Assembly (NCBI GenBank): GCA_014529385.2
Contig: CM043956.1
Span: 87,595,721 to 87,659,720, forward strand
Direction: 5' to 3'
From: Adiantum capillus-veneris
Taxonomy: Eukaryota; Streptophyta; Polypodiopsida; Polypodiales; Pteridaceae
DNA length: 64,000 nt
The notes beneath the pieces were generated by a model. That model was given only the letters and a program-made list of their open reading frames with translations, was not told the origin of the DNA and ran no database searches. Positions 22,801 through 33,345 of this stretch are shown one piece after another (the stretch's first letter is position 1; every line of letters starts with the position of its first letter). Position numbers and translations under genes: made by a program.

Positions 22801-23512
22801 TTCAACTGATGTAGTTGAAAGAAAGCTTGAGACACACAAGAACCATCCTAATATAGCAAGGAAAGCATACAAGTGGGTCCCTAAAGCTTCTTTAGTAACC
22901 ATGGCTGATGCTAAAAAACGGAAGCCTCGTAAGAAACGTCCCACTCGCTCCAAGAAATGTAAGAAAACATGGCGCTGGATTCCTAAACGACTATTAAAAG
23001 CCCAAGGATACTATGATGGAAATGAGCAAATTTGGGTACCTCAACGTAAGATGTGTCCTTCCCTATCGACAACAAACCCATATGAGTCAAATAGTGTAAC
23101 GCTAAAGACAATGGCAGACTGTGGGAAGGGAAAGATCACAGAATGCTACACACCTAGTCCAGAGCTAGTTTGGGCTCCAAGGCAAACCCAATTTATTCCA
23201 CCTAGCTCAGGAAGGGGGGAGTTCCATGAAGCTTCTAGCTCCTCATGTAATACATCCATAGAGGTAAAAGCTTCTACACAGCCTCCATCTATAGTAATGG
23301 ACCTCAATGAAGCTACAAAAGAATCCACACCTCCCAGTATTCAAGAATCACCTGATGAACCACTTCAAGTTCGATCCTGGGAGAGTACCTTACCACCCTT
23401 GCAACTCGACGAGGCACCTAGGGTAATAGAAAACTACTGGCAAAAATCCTTACCTATTACCAACTGGAACAATTGGTTTCAAAGGGTGACAAGCTCATTT
23501 CAAACGGTATGA
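19802..23512 (+). CDS. Element D pol: RT, RNase H, integrase, second protease-like domain
   Basis: The frame is open for 1,236 codons from 19802, although the first ATG-led frame starts at 19928. RT palm: FLDGYSGYNQ (about 19838), DFGLTNAPATFQR and the catalytic box AFLDDLCVYS (about 20030). Single RNase H: IDASNFAIG, TEREGLAMVYA and VDHQALLYLV (about 20466-20700). Integrase: HHCC finger (HMGIAGGH ... CDEC, about 21090-21222), core Asp (GLDFVGP), Asp (VSDNGTHF) and Glu (GQAESTN), with 35 residues between the last two, then GPYRVCEI (about 22023). After integrase a Glu/Lys/Gln-rich linker leads to a second retropepsin-like domain and a basic region with WVPK, WRWIPK and WVPQ motifs. TGA at 23510-23512. 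All catalytic residues visible are intact. Confidence 0.93.
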   Translation, partial: EHVLERVVGKEAYSFLDGYSGYNQITIALEDQAKTAFIIEFGVFAFRVMDFGLTNAPATFQRLINTAFKEYLKEFCEAFLDDLCVYSSWKEHLSCLRKVFEKCRLYRISLNPFKCQFWVKHGVILGHIVSKNGISTDESKIKVILELPPPTNYKGVQRFMGHVGYYRRFILFFAEIARPLYKLLIEFKWTEECDQAYEQLKKTLASAPILRTPNWDVIFHVHIDASNFAIGCVLTQPGEHKLDYPISFASRQLNDAERNYTTTEREGLAMVYAVKKFCYYLLANKFVFYVDHQALLYLVNKPCSTGRITRWLLILLEFDFTIVVRLGKRHVMVDHLSRIPNGEAPTGVDDELPDTSLFIVETMPEWSENIVNFLVNGFPPKELRKDIARRLVKECEPYCLIAGTLYRLGKDDILRRCAHEDEYLYILQEAHMGIAGGHFLGDLSARKVLQSGYWWPTLFKDASLFTKGCDECQHYKTTQRKDRMPLHPVKVTQPFEKWGLDFVGPISPAARNTQSRYILVATDYVTKWAEAKASQKADARTTSNFLFENIITRFGCPFEIVSDNGTHFINEVIRELTTTFMISHHKSTPYYPQANGQAESTNKTLISILTKTVEAHRTDWDLKLTSALWAYRTAYKVAINCTPFKMVYGQEAVMPWEFVIPSLRVASQEGWNGNPLTERLYILEKLDEERQLAVKNALVEKDRRKKWFDRHVKDKDIKVGDKVLMYGVRKEKKKLKYVGKGPYRVCEITPQGTLRVETLDGVETIGFLNGSKFKRYYDPLSQEELRAIHQKKAAKAQTELNKIQAQAEAKERQQRIRQKREANLGVTNAFHVEIEEDGLDSDTPLRYPIELNSAYEKVLYNALLDTGAKYNLISYGMRCQLGKPPLSESIIQVKGVNKKKTTVFGIWHTSVSYENGIVAQDFLVMPTGTMEGNINLGRTWMIATKCTIDRGTGGVTTQKPTLIPTTQAIVPEILPKEIKPKTLHVQEVEPYVPIAQLSRSSTDVVERKLETHKNHPNIARKAYKWVPKASLVTMADAKKRKPRKKRPTRSKKCKKTWRWIPKRLLKAQGYYDGNEQIWVPQRKMCPSLSTTNPYESNSVTLKTMADCGKGKITECYTPSPELVWAPRQTQFIPPSSGRGEFHEASSSSCNTSIEVKASTQPPSIVMDLNEATKESTPPSIQESPDEPLQVRSWESTLPPLQLDEAPRVIENYWQKSLPITNWNNWFQRVTSSFQTV
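22340..22640 (+). other. Second retropepsin-like domain at the C-terminus of element D pol
   Basis: Within the pol frame, ALLDTGAKYNLIS (22385-22423) has the hydrophobic-Asp-Thr-Gly-Ala-hydrophobic signature of aspartic proteases; Asp is codon 22394-22396. About 60 residues later INLGRTWM resembles the ILGxxW motif that closes retropepsins. It is separate from the ordinary protease at about 18043, which has DGGA. Its job could be a duplicate protease, or a protease fold reused for binding. The same arrangement occurs in element E. Confidence 0.75.
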
Positions 23513-23520
23513 TCTACCCA

Positions 23521-23531
23521 AGGAAGGGGGG
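23521..23531 (+). promoter_or_regulatory. Internal polypurine tract of element D
   Basis: AGGAAGGGGGG lies 9 bp after the pol stop. The same 11 bases occur at 25533-25543 directly before the 3' LTR. It could prime plus-strand DNA internally or be a relic of an older LTR boundary. Confidence 0.6.
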
Positions 23532-23612
23532 AGTGTTTGTGGACATCCATCATTCACTTGCTTCCCTCTCAACCTTTCTCCCTGACCTCTTAATCTCCGA
23601 TCTTAGGGAATG

Positions 23613-23622
23613 TATATATAAA
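23613..23622 (+). promoter_or_regulatory. TATA box upstream of element D ORF3
   Basis: TATATATAAA lies about 80 bp after the internal polypurine tract and about 137 bp before the ORF3 ATG. The spacing fits a dedicated ORF3 promoter. No transcript data are available. Confidence 0.5.
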
Positions 23623-23758
23623 GCCTTATACTCACAAAAACAAGATAACAAAGTAAAAGAGCAAGAGCCATAACACAAATCATAAAGACAAATTATGCAC
23701 AAGAACACGACCCTTGTAATATTTGCACTCTAACCATCATCTATTTGCGTGTAAAGAT

Positions 23759-24181
23759 ATGGCTAGTACGCTAGAGTCATCCACTCCTGCCTTGGGTGAG
23801 AGGTACCCTCGTTACTTTTCACAAATATTTCACATGGTATTTCCAGTGCTTGCATGTGAATGGGATTTGATAGGTACGCTAGCATGTGAGAGGAATTTTG
23901 AGGAGTTAGAATGGCTAATACGTCTCTTGACCACGTCTGATCCATACTTAGTAGAGAGCGTTTCTCCCATTGCACAAGCCTACCCTTTTGACCAAGATGA
24001 CTATAGGCGTCTAGTGACCTTCTTAGTAAACATGGGCACCTATGATAAAGAAGAAAATTCACAGGACTACACGGATGGCACATATGGTCTCATGGATGAT
24101 GACTTTGTTTATCTCGACAACGAGGATAGGGGTTTAGCCTTAGGGTTTCCCCCCAACCTCTACAATATCCTATTCCCTTGA
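23759..24181 (+). CDS. Element D ORF3, 140-aa acidic protein of unknown function
   Basis: ATG 23759 opens an intact 140-codon frame starting MASTLESSTP and ending LYNILFP, TGA 24179-24181. A frame extension upstream has no ATG, so this start is preferred. The protein is acidic, with a central Trp/Leu-rich helical stretch (ACEWDLIGTLACERNFEELEW) and an Asp/Glu/Tyr-rich C-terminal part (TYGLMDDDFVYLDNEDRG). No signal peptide or membrane segment is evident, so it is not a classical envelope protein although it sits in the env position. It follows an internal polypurine tract and TATA box. I do not recognise its family. It is intact while gag has four stops, though short frames can survive by chance. 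Confidence 0.6.
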   Translation: MASTLESSTPALGERYPRYFSQIFHMVFPVLACEWDLIGTLACERNFEELEWLIRLLTTSDPYLVESVSPIAQAYPFDQDDYRRLVTFLVNMGTYDKEENSQDYTDGTYGLMDDDFVYLDNEDRGLALGFPPNLYNILFP

Positions 24182-25532
24182 CTCTCTAGGGGGAGTGCAA
24201 ATAATTAGGTTAGGGTTCCTTATGTTTTTTGTTGTGTTCAATAAGTGTTGGTACCTTTTTCCACTAATGTGCCTTATGGAGGTATTCCTTTTGTTTCCTA
24301 GTGTGTACAGGAGCGTGTTGCTATTGATAGGATTTGGACCTTCGTGGAACCTTTCTCTCGTTCACACTTCAAATCAAGCGCGACCATCAACACAAACAGG
24401 TGTTTTATGTCCATTAGCATTGCCCTTATCTTTTTGCATCCATGTTTGTCTGATTTGATTGTGATTGGTAGCATAATATTCAGCGCATTTGCTTAGTATC
24501 AAACATTTAATTCAACGTAATGTTTTGTCATAATCACTTGTTTAGGTTTAAAAATCAAGCAGTCCGACTAAGCTAGTTTGACCAAGCTAGGTATTAGAAA
24601 TCTTCTCTTAATACCATGGGGAATGCCTTACTAATACGCAATGGTTACTTAGGTTCTTAATCCGATTTAGGCAGCATTGTGTGAAATGTACTAGGGCTTT
24701 CTAGTGGGCTTAACCCTATTGACCTTTAGCTTAAGTATTATAAAGGGAATTAAATGTGATGAGCCTGGGGAGGGTAACAGTGTTATATGACCCCCCAAAG
24801 GTACAAAATTAAAATGCTGAAAATGAACAAACAAAAAATCAAAGTGCCTCAATGTAAAATTTTAAGCTGGAAGAGAAATCCCTGCTTAAATTGGTACTTC
24901 ACTCACATGTATCGCCTATGGTACTAGAGCCCTAGAGGTTCCCAGTGTGGGCGCTTTTCCTTGAAAAGCAAAAAACCCAAGGCATACAAAATAAGCACAC
25001 ACATCAAAATTGAATCAATGTGAAAAGACTTTGGGGGGTCAAAGAAAAGGTAATCAGTCAGGCGATGATTTCATGAGAAATTCCTTTTATCGTAGCTTAA
25101 CTACAAGGTCTTCTAGGTATAGCCTCTAGTCAGCCCTTGAACATCAAATACTTGGCTCTCGCGATTAAACAACTTAATTGACCAGAAAAAATTGAGAAGT
25201 TACCCATGGTATTAATAGGCGAGCTCTAGTGCCTTTTGACCGTTAAATTAGCGACCCTGGACTTGTTTAATTTTTTATCTTTACATCTGTTTATGCATTT
25301 GATTATATTGCAATTTAACATTTATTACTGACAAATTGTCTAAAATTCTGTTACCAATCAATTTGTTTGTCTATTGCATATGATTTTTAATTGTATATGA
25401 GAATGCAATTATTGTGGCAATGTTGTTTGATTTTGCAGTGATTGAAGATGACTACGCACATCCATGTCGACTGCTCTCCCATCTCGACGAATGAGCTTCA
25501 ACTGGATAGCTTCCGAGGACAGAATCTACATC
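24182..25532 (+). other. Element D 3' non-coding region
   Basis: About 1.35 kb with no credible coding frame. A 13-bp inverted repeat, TGACCCCCCAAAG (about 24787) against CTTTGGGGGGTCA (about 25029), brackets about 240 bp; a small hairpin, CTTTTCCTTGAAAAG, is near 24954. Athila-type elements often have long 3' regions of this kind. Confidence 0.6.
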
Positions 25533-25545
25533 AGGAAGGGGGGCA
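25533..25545 (+). promoter_or_regulatory. Element D 3' polypurine tract
   Basis: AGGAAGGGGGGCA directly abuts the 3' LTR (TGTTAACC at 25546). It is the expected plus-strand DNA primer. Confidence 0.9.
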
Positions 25546-26182
<637 letters not shown>

Positions 26183-27809
26183 AGCATGGCCTAATCCAAG
26201 GAATCTACACGAGCTAAGAAGATCTATTGGTATGTGTGCATACTATAGACGCGTCATAGCAAAATTCTTTCAAATAGTAGGACCATTGCATGACTTAACA
26301 AAGAAGAACATTAAATACTCATGGACTGCTAAAGAAAAAAATGCTTTTGACAAGCTCAAAGAGAAGCTTACCTCCCAACCAGTCCTTATGATTTTGGATC
26401 TCTCAAGGCCATTTGAGGTCCAATTGTGGTGATTGTCTTGGAGCAGTTTTGCTTCAAGAAGGGCATGCCATAGCATATGAGAGCCGAAGGCTCAATGCCA
26501 ATGAATGGGTCTTGGGCATATACGAAAAAGAGCTTTTAGCTGTTCTACATGCCCTAGACACATGGAAGCACTATGTGTTGGGGGCTCCATTCATCCTACG
26601 AATGGATCACAAAGCCTTAAGAAATTCATGACGCAAACCAAGCTCTCCGACAAAAAAATGAGGTGGGCAAATTTTTTTCGCAATTTAAATGTTATATTGC
26701 TCACATTATTGGAAAGTGCAATCAAGTGGGCGATGCACTTTCACAACGGCCAAGGGTAACTGTGGTGTCTATAGCAACTCACAATGATCTATCTTTTATG
26801 ATAGATTAGTATGCTATTGACCAAGACTTTAAGTAGGTAATTACAGCCTTTGCATTAGGGAAGTAAAAAAGAACCATTCACCTTGAAGGATGGCTATCTT
26901 CCAAATGGCAATAGGCTATGTGTTATTCACCAATACAATAAGAAAGTCAGGTATGAATCCCATGCTTCTCCTTATGCGGGGCAAAGAGGGATTCCATAAT
27001 CTACTCTTTGAGGAGTAGAAATGTATGTTGGTCTACCATTAAAAGTGAACACACAAGAGTATGTTTCAAAACGTGTGGTATACCAAAAATTCAAATTTGA
27101 TAAAGGCAAGCAACTTGGATTGTTTCAGTCTGATAGGCATAGCAAGAAAACACACTCTATGCCTGTCAAAAAGACTATTAAGGCACATCAAACGGCAACC
27201 CTCTTTATATCTGAAATTTTCAAGTATAATGGCTTGCCAACATCCATAGTGACGGACAAAGATCCTAGAATGACCAGTAATTTCTAGAAGGGTCTCTTTG
27301 AGAATCTAGGAAGTAAATTAAATTTCTCTTTTGGTCTATCATCCACAAATGGATTACCAAAGTGAAATCACTAATCTAACGATTCTTGAATCTACTAAAA
27401 GCCTATGTCATGGAAGTAGATCAACGTTCTCAATGAGAGAAGTACCTACGTTCTTATAGAGTATGCGTACAAGGACATTGTACATACCTCTATGGAAATC
27501 ATCACCTTTCGAAGTTAAAGAGGAAAGATCCAAAAGTCCCTTACTACATGGGAAGATTTTTGCTGCTGCTGCTGATGAATATAGCCGAGACTCACAAGAA
27601 TATTTTTTAAAGATTAAAGAGGTTATATCCACCTCAAAGCAAAGGCAAAAAGGGTTACGGCTAATAAGCACAAAAAAACCTTAGCCTTTAAGGAAAATGA
27701 TTGGGTCTTGCTAAAGTTTCTCAAGGCTCATCTCAGGCATACTACGGGCAAGAATCCTACTAGCCACCAAGAGTATTATGCTAAACTAGCAAAAAGATAC
27801 TATGGTCCT
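26183..27809 (+). pseudogene. Element C continued: RT end, RNase H and integrase
   Basis: The frame broken by D resumes: MCAYYRRVIAKFFQIVGPLHDL (about 26238), then RNase H pieces (DCLGAVLLQEGH, YEKELLAVLHALDTWKHY, MDHKALR) up to about 26631. The 26640-27020 stretch is badly decayed and the HHCC finger is not recognisable. Integrase core motifs reappear at about 27140-27290 (FISEIFKYNGLPTSIVTDKDPRMTS), with a stop at 27286 where Trp is expected. Later fragments include ENDWVLLKFLKAH and AKRYYGP (about 27790-27805), where element E cuts in. Any GPY tail or chromodomain would lie beyond E, outside the window. Confidence 0.85.
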
Positions 27810-28770
27810 TGTTGGACGGATACGTCGCGACGGACGTCAGCACATCAAGAACTCACCTAACAAGATTTGTCAACTAAGGACGAAGCTCGACCCGCATGCA
27901 CGTGGAAGCAAGCATAGGGTGTCAACTTACACTCGACTGACTCCTAACTAATTCCTACAGAGTCTCTACCCAATGTCTAAGTCACAGTCTTCAGGAGTGC
28001 ACAAGAGGAAACTTCCTACAACGCTTTCTAGATCCGAACACCCACCATCAAACAATCTCAAAACACCACAGAACTTGAAGGAGACCCTACTAACACCAAT
28101 AGGTAGCTCTCCCTAAGGTCTATGAACCAAAACCTCAACCCAAAACACCCGGTGCAAAACCTCAACCCAAAACACCCGGTGCAAAATCACGTAGGATGTC
28201 TAGCCGAAATTTGCAGGTCTTTGTTTCCAAAATCTAAAGTTCCTAATGTGTAGCTCTACTCAATGTGAACGTGTGGATATGCTGCAATGAAAAATCGGAC
28301 AATGTATGCTCACCGAATCACCAGATGAGGCTCATAGATGAAGCTCGCAAAACCGGACCGTAGGTGCGTAATGTAGGTATCAACACATAGCTCTCATCGG
28401 GGGCAACACACTGCACTTCTCCGCACTTGATTCCGACCACCCATTGGTGCATGCGTAGCATCAAGATGAAGCTCACACTCTCTCTCGTACACAGTACGCT
28501 CACTCTCAGACTTAAAAACTTTTTTCAAATGACGAAGGTCCTTCATTAAGGTCAAAAAGTGGTATAAATACCTTACAATTCTCAAACCCTAAAGTTCCAA
28601 ATTAACCATCTACTCAATCTAAATGTCAAAACTTGGATACAGTTTGGAAACTTCTATAAGCCCCAATATTTACAAGGTGAAATGTCTGGTTTTCTCAATA
28701 AATGAATAATTACAAAAAATGATGATCTACTGAGTAGTTAATTTCCGTAGGGTGTGTCCAGCTTCTAACA
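27810..28770 (-). repeat. Element E 3' LTR
   Basis: 961 bp; plus-strand ends TGTTGGACGG and TTCTAACA, so on the coding strand it runs TGTTAGAAGCTGG to CCGTCCAACA. It matches the LTR of element H (60634-61560) but is clearly diverged. It has a TATTTATA-type TATA box near 28563 and a 27-bp unit repeated twice in tandem at about 28132-28186. A half copy of the family palindrome (GTAGGATGTCT) is at about 28191. Confidence 0.92.
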
Positions 28771-28786
28771 CTTCCCCCCTCCTTGC
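28771..28786 (-). promoter_or_regulatory. Element E 3' polypurine tract
   Basis: Minus strand GCAAGGAGGGGGGAAG directly abuts the LTR, about 37 bp after the ORF3 stop. Confidence 0.88.
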
Positions 28787-28822
28787 TCATGTCATCCCCG
28801 ACATGGCTGTTGAGCTGCTTCT

Positions 28823-31800
28823 TTATCTTATGGTTTCGCACATCTTGAGGAGTGACTCATATCTTGCATGTAAATCCAGTAGTGTTGGGCCGAATATATC
28901 AGTGTTGATGGTGAAGAAGCCAGTGTAGAAATCTTCTTCAAAGGCCTGGAGGTGATAGGATGGCAGAAACATGATCCTTTGATAAAATGCATGTATCACC
29001 TCCTTGGAAGGCTGACTAGGTAGATCGTATGCACATCTGTAAGTATCTTGAAAGAAGAAGATACTGTCTATCACCTAGCCCGGTTTGAATGTCTCGAAGA
29101 CTTCCAAAAGGGTTTTGCAAATCTTCCTCATCATAATGCAAGAAAGGTCAGGCGAGCCAGTAAACAATTTGATGGCGCCCGTTAGGGTTTTCACCATGTA
29201 TTGAACACTTATTCTCTCTCCTTCCTTCAAGCTTGGCAGCTTCTGATAGTTTAGCCAAGTGGGTTAGCTTCTTTGTAGTATCTCCTGAGCCTTCCACGTC
29301 CACATCCTTGGTAGAGGGCAGAAGCTTAGGTTATCTCTGATGATTTTGGGTGCCTCTACCAAATGGATTAGGTACTATGGATACTTCGTCAACCATGCCT
29401 TTCTCCACCTGGGCTGGGAGTCGACTATCAACTTTGCCCCTTCAGACTGGAAGATATCTGCTGTGTAGAGTGGCACTGTTGGCTCTTCTCTGATCCTCTT
29501 GTTGATGGTGGCGACTTCGTACTTTAGCACAGGATATGGGAGAGAGGGTTGTAGCCATTCATGCCAGAGGTTGCTGATGTCTATCTTCTGAATGGTCATG
29601 GATTTAAAAACCCTTTGCTCCCATTCCAAGGCTTCCTTGGCCGTTTCTCTGATTTCTTCCTCTATAGCCTTGCGCAGCTTCTCTTCCTCTTCTTGTGTCA
29701 GATCTTGTGGCTCTTGAGAGGGTCCTACTAGGATTTCCTCTTGCATGGGTGTGTCCACAGGATCTACCACATTCTCTAGGTCTATGCCTTCCATGGTTGC
29801 TGGCCCTGTGCCTGCCTGCTCTTCTGTCTGTTGGCCTCTTAGCTCATTTATCTGCGTTTGGAGTGTCTATTTCTCTACTTCAGCTTCTTCTCCCATGTTC
29901 ACGAGGAGGCCGTTCAACTCGGCGTTTATCTTCTCCGCCTCCTCGAGCTTTCTCTTGATATTTTCTAGCTCATGTGCATTTCTTTCTGCTCTTCTTCCAT
30001 GCGTATTTGCATAACCATCGACCCTTCTATCATCATCAACCTTTGCTTCTTCTCTAAGGTCAACTCTTTCTGGAGTTCTTTCATCTGTTCTTCATAGATA
30101 TGGCTCTCTGAAGTGGTGTGAGTTGAGGTAGTAGCTCTGACTCTGGCAGGGGATGCCCGTAGCCACTGGATGGTTTGATCTTTAACCTTAAGCTGGTCCT
30201 TGAGCTCAAGGACTTCATCCTGGCTAGCCTCCTACTCTATTTTTGCTTTCTCCTTGGCATTCCGCATTGCTTCAACTTCCTTGGACTCCTCAGCAAGTTG
30301 TAGGGTTAGGGTATCCATTTCCCTCTCTGCATTTGTCAATGACTTGCTGAGTTGTCTATACTTCTCTTCGGCTCCTTGCAGTCTTTGAGCTGCTGCTTGA
30401 TTTTCTATTTCCATTTCCTGGCATCTTTGTAATGCCTTTGCCAGACTGGCTTGTAGCTCTGTCTCTCTCTCTATTTGCCTTTGGCTTTGTTTTGTAACGT
30501 GTCAACTTTAAGATTTATTTGCACTTCACTGGCTTTGAGAGTTGCCATTTCACTTTTTGAGGCCATTGACTGTGCTCTTAGCCCGGTTAGCTTTGTCATC
30601 ACCACATTCCAATCATTGGTGGGCGGGTGCAGGTCCACTGTATCATTGGCCATCTCCTTTAGCTCTACTAACCGTAGGCTTTTCATTTTCTCTTTGGGCC
30701 CCGTGCTTGCCAAGTCAAATGCGACTGTGGCAGCCTCTTCTTTTGTATATCCGGCAGCCAGTAGGTCTAGAAATGTGTTATATCTTGCTTTATTTGGCTC
30801 TGGCTGCTCACTCTTAGGCTTAGACTCTTCTTTTGGTTCTTGCTCTTGGCTTTGTTCTTGCTTTGATTCTTCTTGGTCTTCTAGTTTGTCTTGGTCCTCT
30901 TTCTCTTCTTGTGGAGGGCTACGAGGACGTGGTGAGGGCGGTGGGCTTGACTCAGGGCTGGGTGGTGGAGTTGTCGGCGTTTTCTTGAAATCTCTGTCCG
31001 CCTTTGTCTTCCTTTCTCTCTCTTGGCCTTCCTGCTCTTCTAGCAGTTTCTGTCGGACTTGTTCCACTTCCTCTTCTGTAAATGGTACATGTGGGATATT
31101 TTCTGCTGTGGCATCCAGAATCTCAAAATTCTTAATGTAGTTGTCGAATCTATCTCTGTGCACCCTTCAGGATGATCCCGACATTGCTTCTAAAGACGAC
31201 TTCCATAGCTCATTCAAATCTCCTTTGAGGGCTCTTTCGGCCCTGAAACTTTCCATCAACCGCTCTAGACGTGCCGCCTTCTGTGATTTCGTTTCTTTGT
31301 TTGATGGGCACTTGGACAGATTATTTCTTCCCTTTTTTTAGCTCTGGATGCTCTTCTTGCACGGTTTCTAACCGGCGTTTCAAACGGGTTGCCACCCTTG
31401 GTGCTTTTGGCTGTTCCTCTTCCTTGTCTTCCTTGAGCCTCAGCGAGTCATTCTGCGATGGAGGGTCGGGCCATCTTCCCTTGGCGTGCAATGCTCCATA
31501 AATCATCTTCGTGATTAGCTCACCCGACACGATGTATGTGGGGTTCTTGTTGCCCATCTTCACCAGGTTATCATGTACATAAGCTGCATAATTGATTACC
31601 TTCAGCTTGCTTTTCTGCATTGCCCAGGTGAAATTTGTGGCAATTGCTGCAGGTGGCATTCTGTACTTTTGTGGCCGCTTTGTACACATATGGAAATATT
31701 GATTGTACAACTGAATCATGATTGCCACCTTAGGGTTGGCAATGTCTTCAAAGGTGTAGTTGGCTTTCTTTTCTGTGTACACCTTTACTTCGTCTCTTCT

Positions 31801-32306
31801 TTTGGTTACACTATCCCCCTTGTTGTAGAGGTCTAGTGCAGCTGCCACTACTCTTTTTGTGATTAGAATCTCCGTGCCTGGCTTGCCCTGCAGATCTGTA
31901 ACTCGGGCCACTCCATCTTCTTTTTTGTTGTCACAAATTCCCATACTCTTTTTATGTCAATACCTGCCGACACCACTTCAAAATAATTGTGGAGATCAAT
32001 CTTCTCGAGATACTTTGCCATCTTGCTTCTGACAAACTCATTGAGCTCCCGCGGTAGCATTGGTAGCTCTATCACATTTCCTTCAGTGTCTTTGAACACG
32101 CCTTGGTAAATCTTTAGATCATTTAACTCTAGCAGGTCTTCTTGGATCCATGTGCTTGTTGGCTTTAGAGTTCCTTATGGTATGACGAAGGGCTCTATTT
32201 CTTCCAAATAATCCTTTATGGTCATCCGCTTCTTCTTTGCCGGTGACTTTGCGGCTGCCATAGATCCTGTTGCACTCAGTAGTCCGAAGTTAGCGTTTTT
32301 TTCCAT
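28823..32306 (-). pseudogene. Element E ORF3: ~3.5-kb broken reading region, charged coiled-coil protein
   Basis: From an ATG at 32306 (MEKNANFGLL) the minus strand codes, with several breaks, for a protein of roughly 1,100 residues. Part 1 (about 32306-31321) is a folded-looking domain (ELNEFVRSKMAKYLEK, AAALDLYNKGDSVTKRRDE, PPAAIATNFTWAMQKSKL). Part 2 (about 31163-30800) is a Pro/Glu/Lys/Gln-rich linker. Part 3 (about 30800-29880) is long, Glu/Lys/Ala-rich and predicted by eye to be coiled coil. Part 4 (about 29800-28823) is helical and ends LLKMCETIR. Breaks include TAA near 32170 and a shift in an A-run near 31925. I do not recognise the protein; part 1 vaguely recalls plant transposon-associated helical domains. 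The 221-aa plus-strand frame at 30475-31140 is its shadow. Confidence 0.7.
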
Positions 32307-32427
32307 ATCAATTGAGAAACTGAGTTTTATCTATCCAAATGACTTGAAAATTGAAAATAAAACTTAAAAGGAACTTGGGCAACTATACATGTGCTCACAG
32401 TGCAATTCTGGCAAAAAATTTTCATTT

Positions 32428-32451
32428 AGACATCCTACGCGTAGGATGTCT
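32428..32451. repeat. 24-bp palindrome, copy 1 (perfect)
   Basis: AGACATCCTACG followed directly by its reverse complement. The centre is ACGCGT. Confidence 0.97.
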
Positions 32452-32711
32452 TTTTCATGAGATTTGTGTGATACTTGTCATGCTGGTGATCCTTGGCATG
32501 TACAACATGGCTATGTGCTTGGAATTGGGTTTGGGCATCAAAAAGTGGATTTCTGGGCTGATTCAGGCCTTAGGTCTCAAATTGGGTAGAAAGTTCACAA
32601 CAAGTAGCAAGTGATGTCCAAATGGGTTGAAAATTGATATATGGGCTCATTGCACCATGGTATTGGCTCCCATGATGTCATTGTTTGCATAAAAGTACAA
32701 AAACATACTGG

Positions 32712-32735
32712 AGACATCCTACGCGTAGGATGTCT
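32712..32735. repeat. 24-bp palindrome, copy 2 (perfect)
   Basis: Identical to copy 1, 284 bp further on. Confidence 0.97.
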
Positions 32736-33036
32736 ATTTCATCAAAATGGCTTGTGATTTGTTATGTGGGTAGTCCTTGGCATGTGGAACATGGCCATGC
32801 TCTTGGATTTTGATTTGGACAAGATTTGATGTTGGTAAGACCACGTGTAGTGTTTTTGGGCTCAAAAAGTGTATCTTGAAGGTGTTGGGGGTCAAAAATG
32901 ATTAGAATGGCTTCAAACTTGATATATGAGCACTTGAAGGTGATAAGAGCTCTTGAAGGTGATATATGAGCTCTTGAAGGTGATAAGAAAAGATCTGGAA
33001 TGTAAAAATACCCTCTGTAGGCCAAAAATGTCAAAT

Positions 33037-33060
33037 AGACATCCTACACGTAGGATGTCT
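33037..33060. repeat. 24-bp palindrome, copy 3 (centre ACACGT)
   Basis: One change, in the central CpG (G to A), as expected from cytosine deamination on the other strand. Confidence 0.95.
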
Positions 33061-33321
33061 ACTTCATCAATTTTTGCAAGTGACCACACAGGTTGGTTGG
33101 CTATGTGCTCATGAATGTGTTGTGCAAGTTTTATGTGATTTGGACAAGTTTTGGTAGGTTTATGGCCCATTATTGCCTCTATGCCCCAACTTTGCGTTTT
33201 TTCATGCATATGAGGTCAATTTTGGTCCAAATGTGATGAAACTTGGTGGCTAGCATGTAAAGGCCATTCAAAAAATGTGTGTCATGAAAAATGTTGGGTT
33301 TTGTGCCCAGAAATGGCCTTG

Positions 33322-33345
33322 AGATATCCTACGCGTAGGATGTCT
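33322..33345. repeat. 24-bp palindrome, copy 4 (one change)
   Basis: AGATATCC replaces AGACATCC on the left arm; the rest is perfect. Confidence 0.95.

Noticed and set aside
23759-24181. Envelope gene in element D
   Set aside because: The protein has no visible signal peptide or membrane segment; only the position is env-like.
30475-31140. A 221-aa plus-strand open frame rich in Ser and Cys
   Set aside because: It is the complement of the Glu/Lys/Gln-rich coding of element E's ORF3 on the minus strand; such low-complexity coding leaves the opposite strand open.
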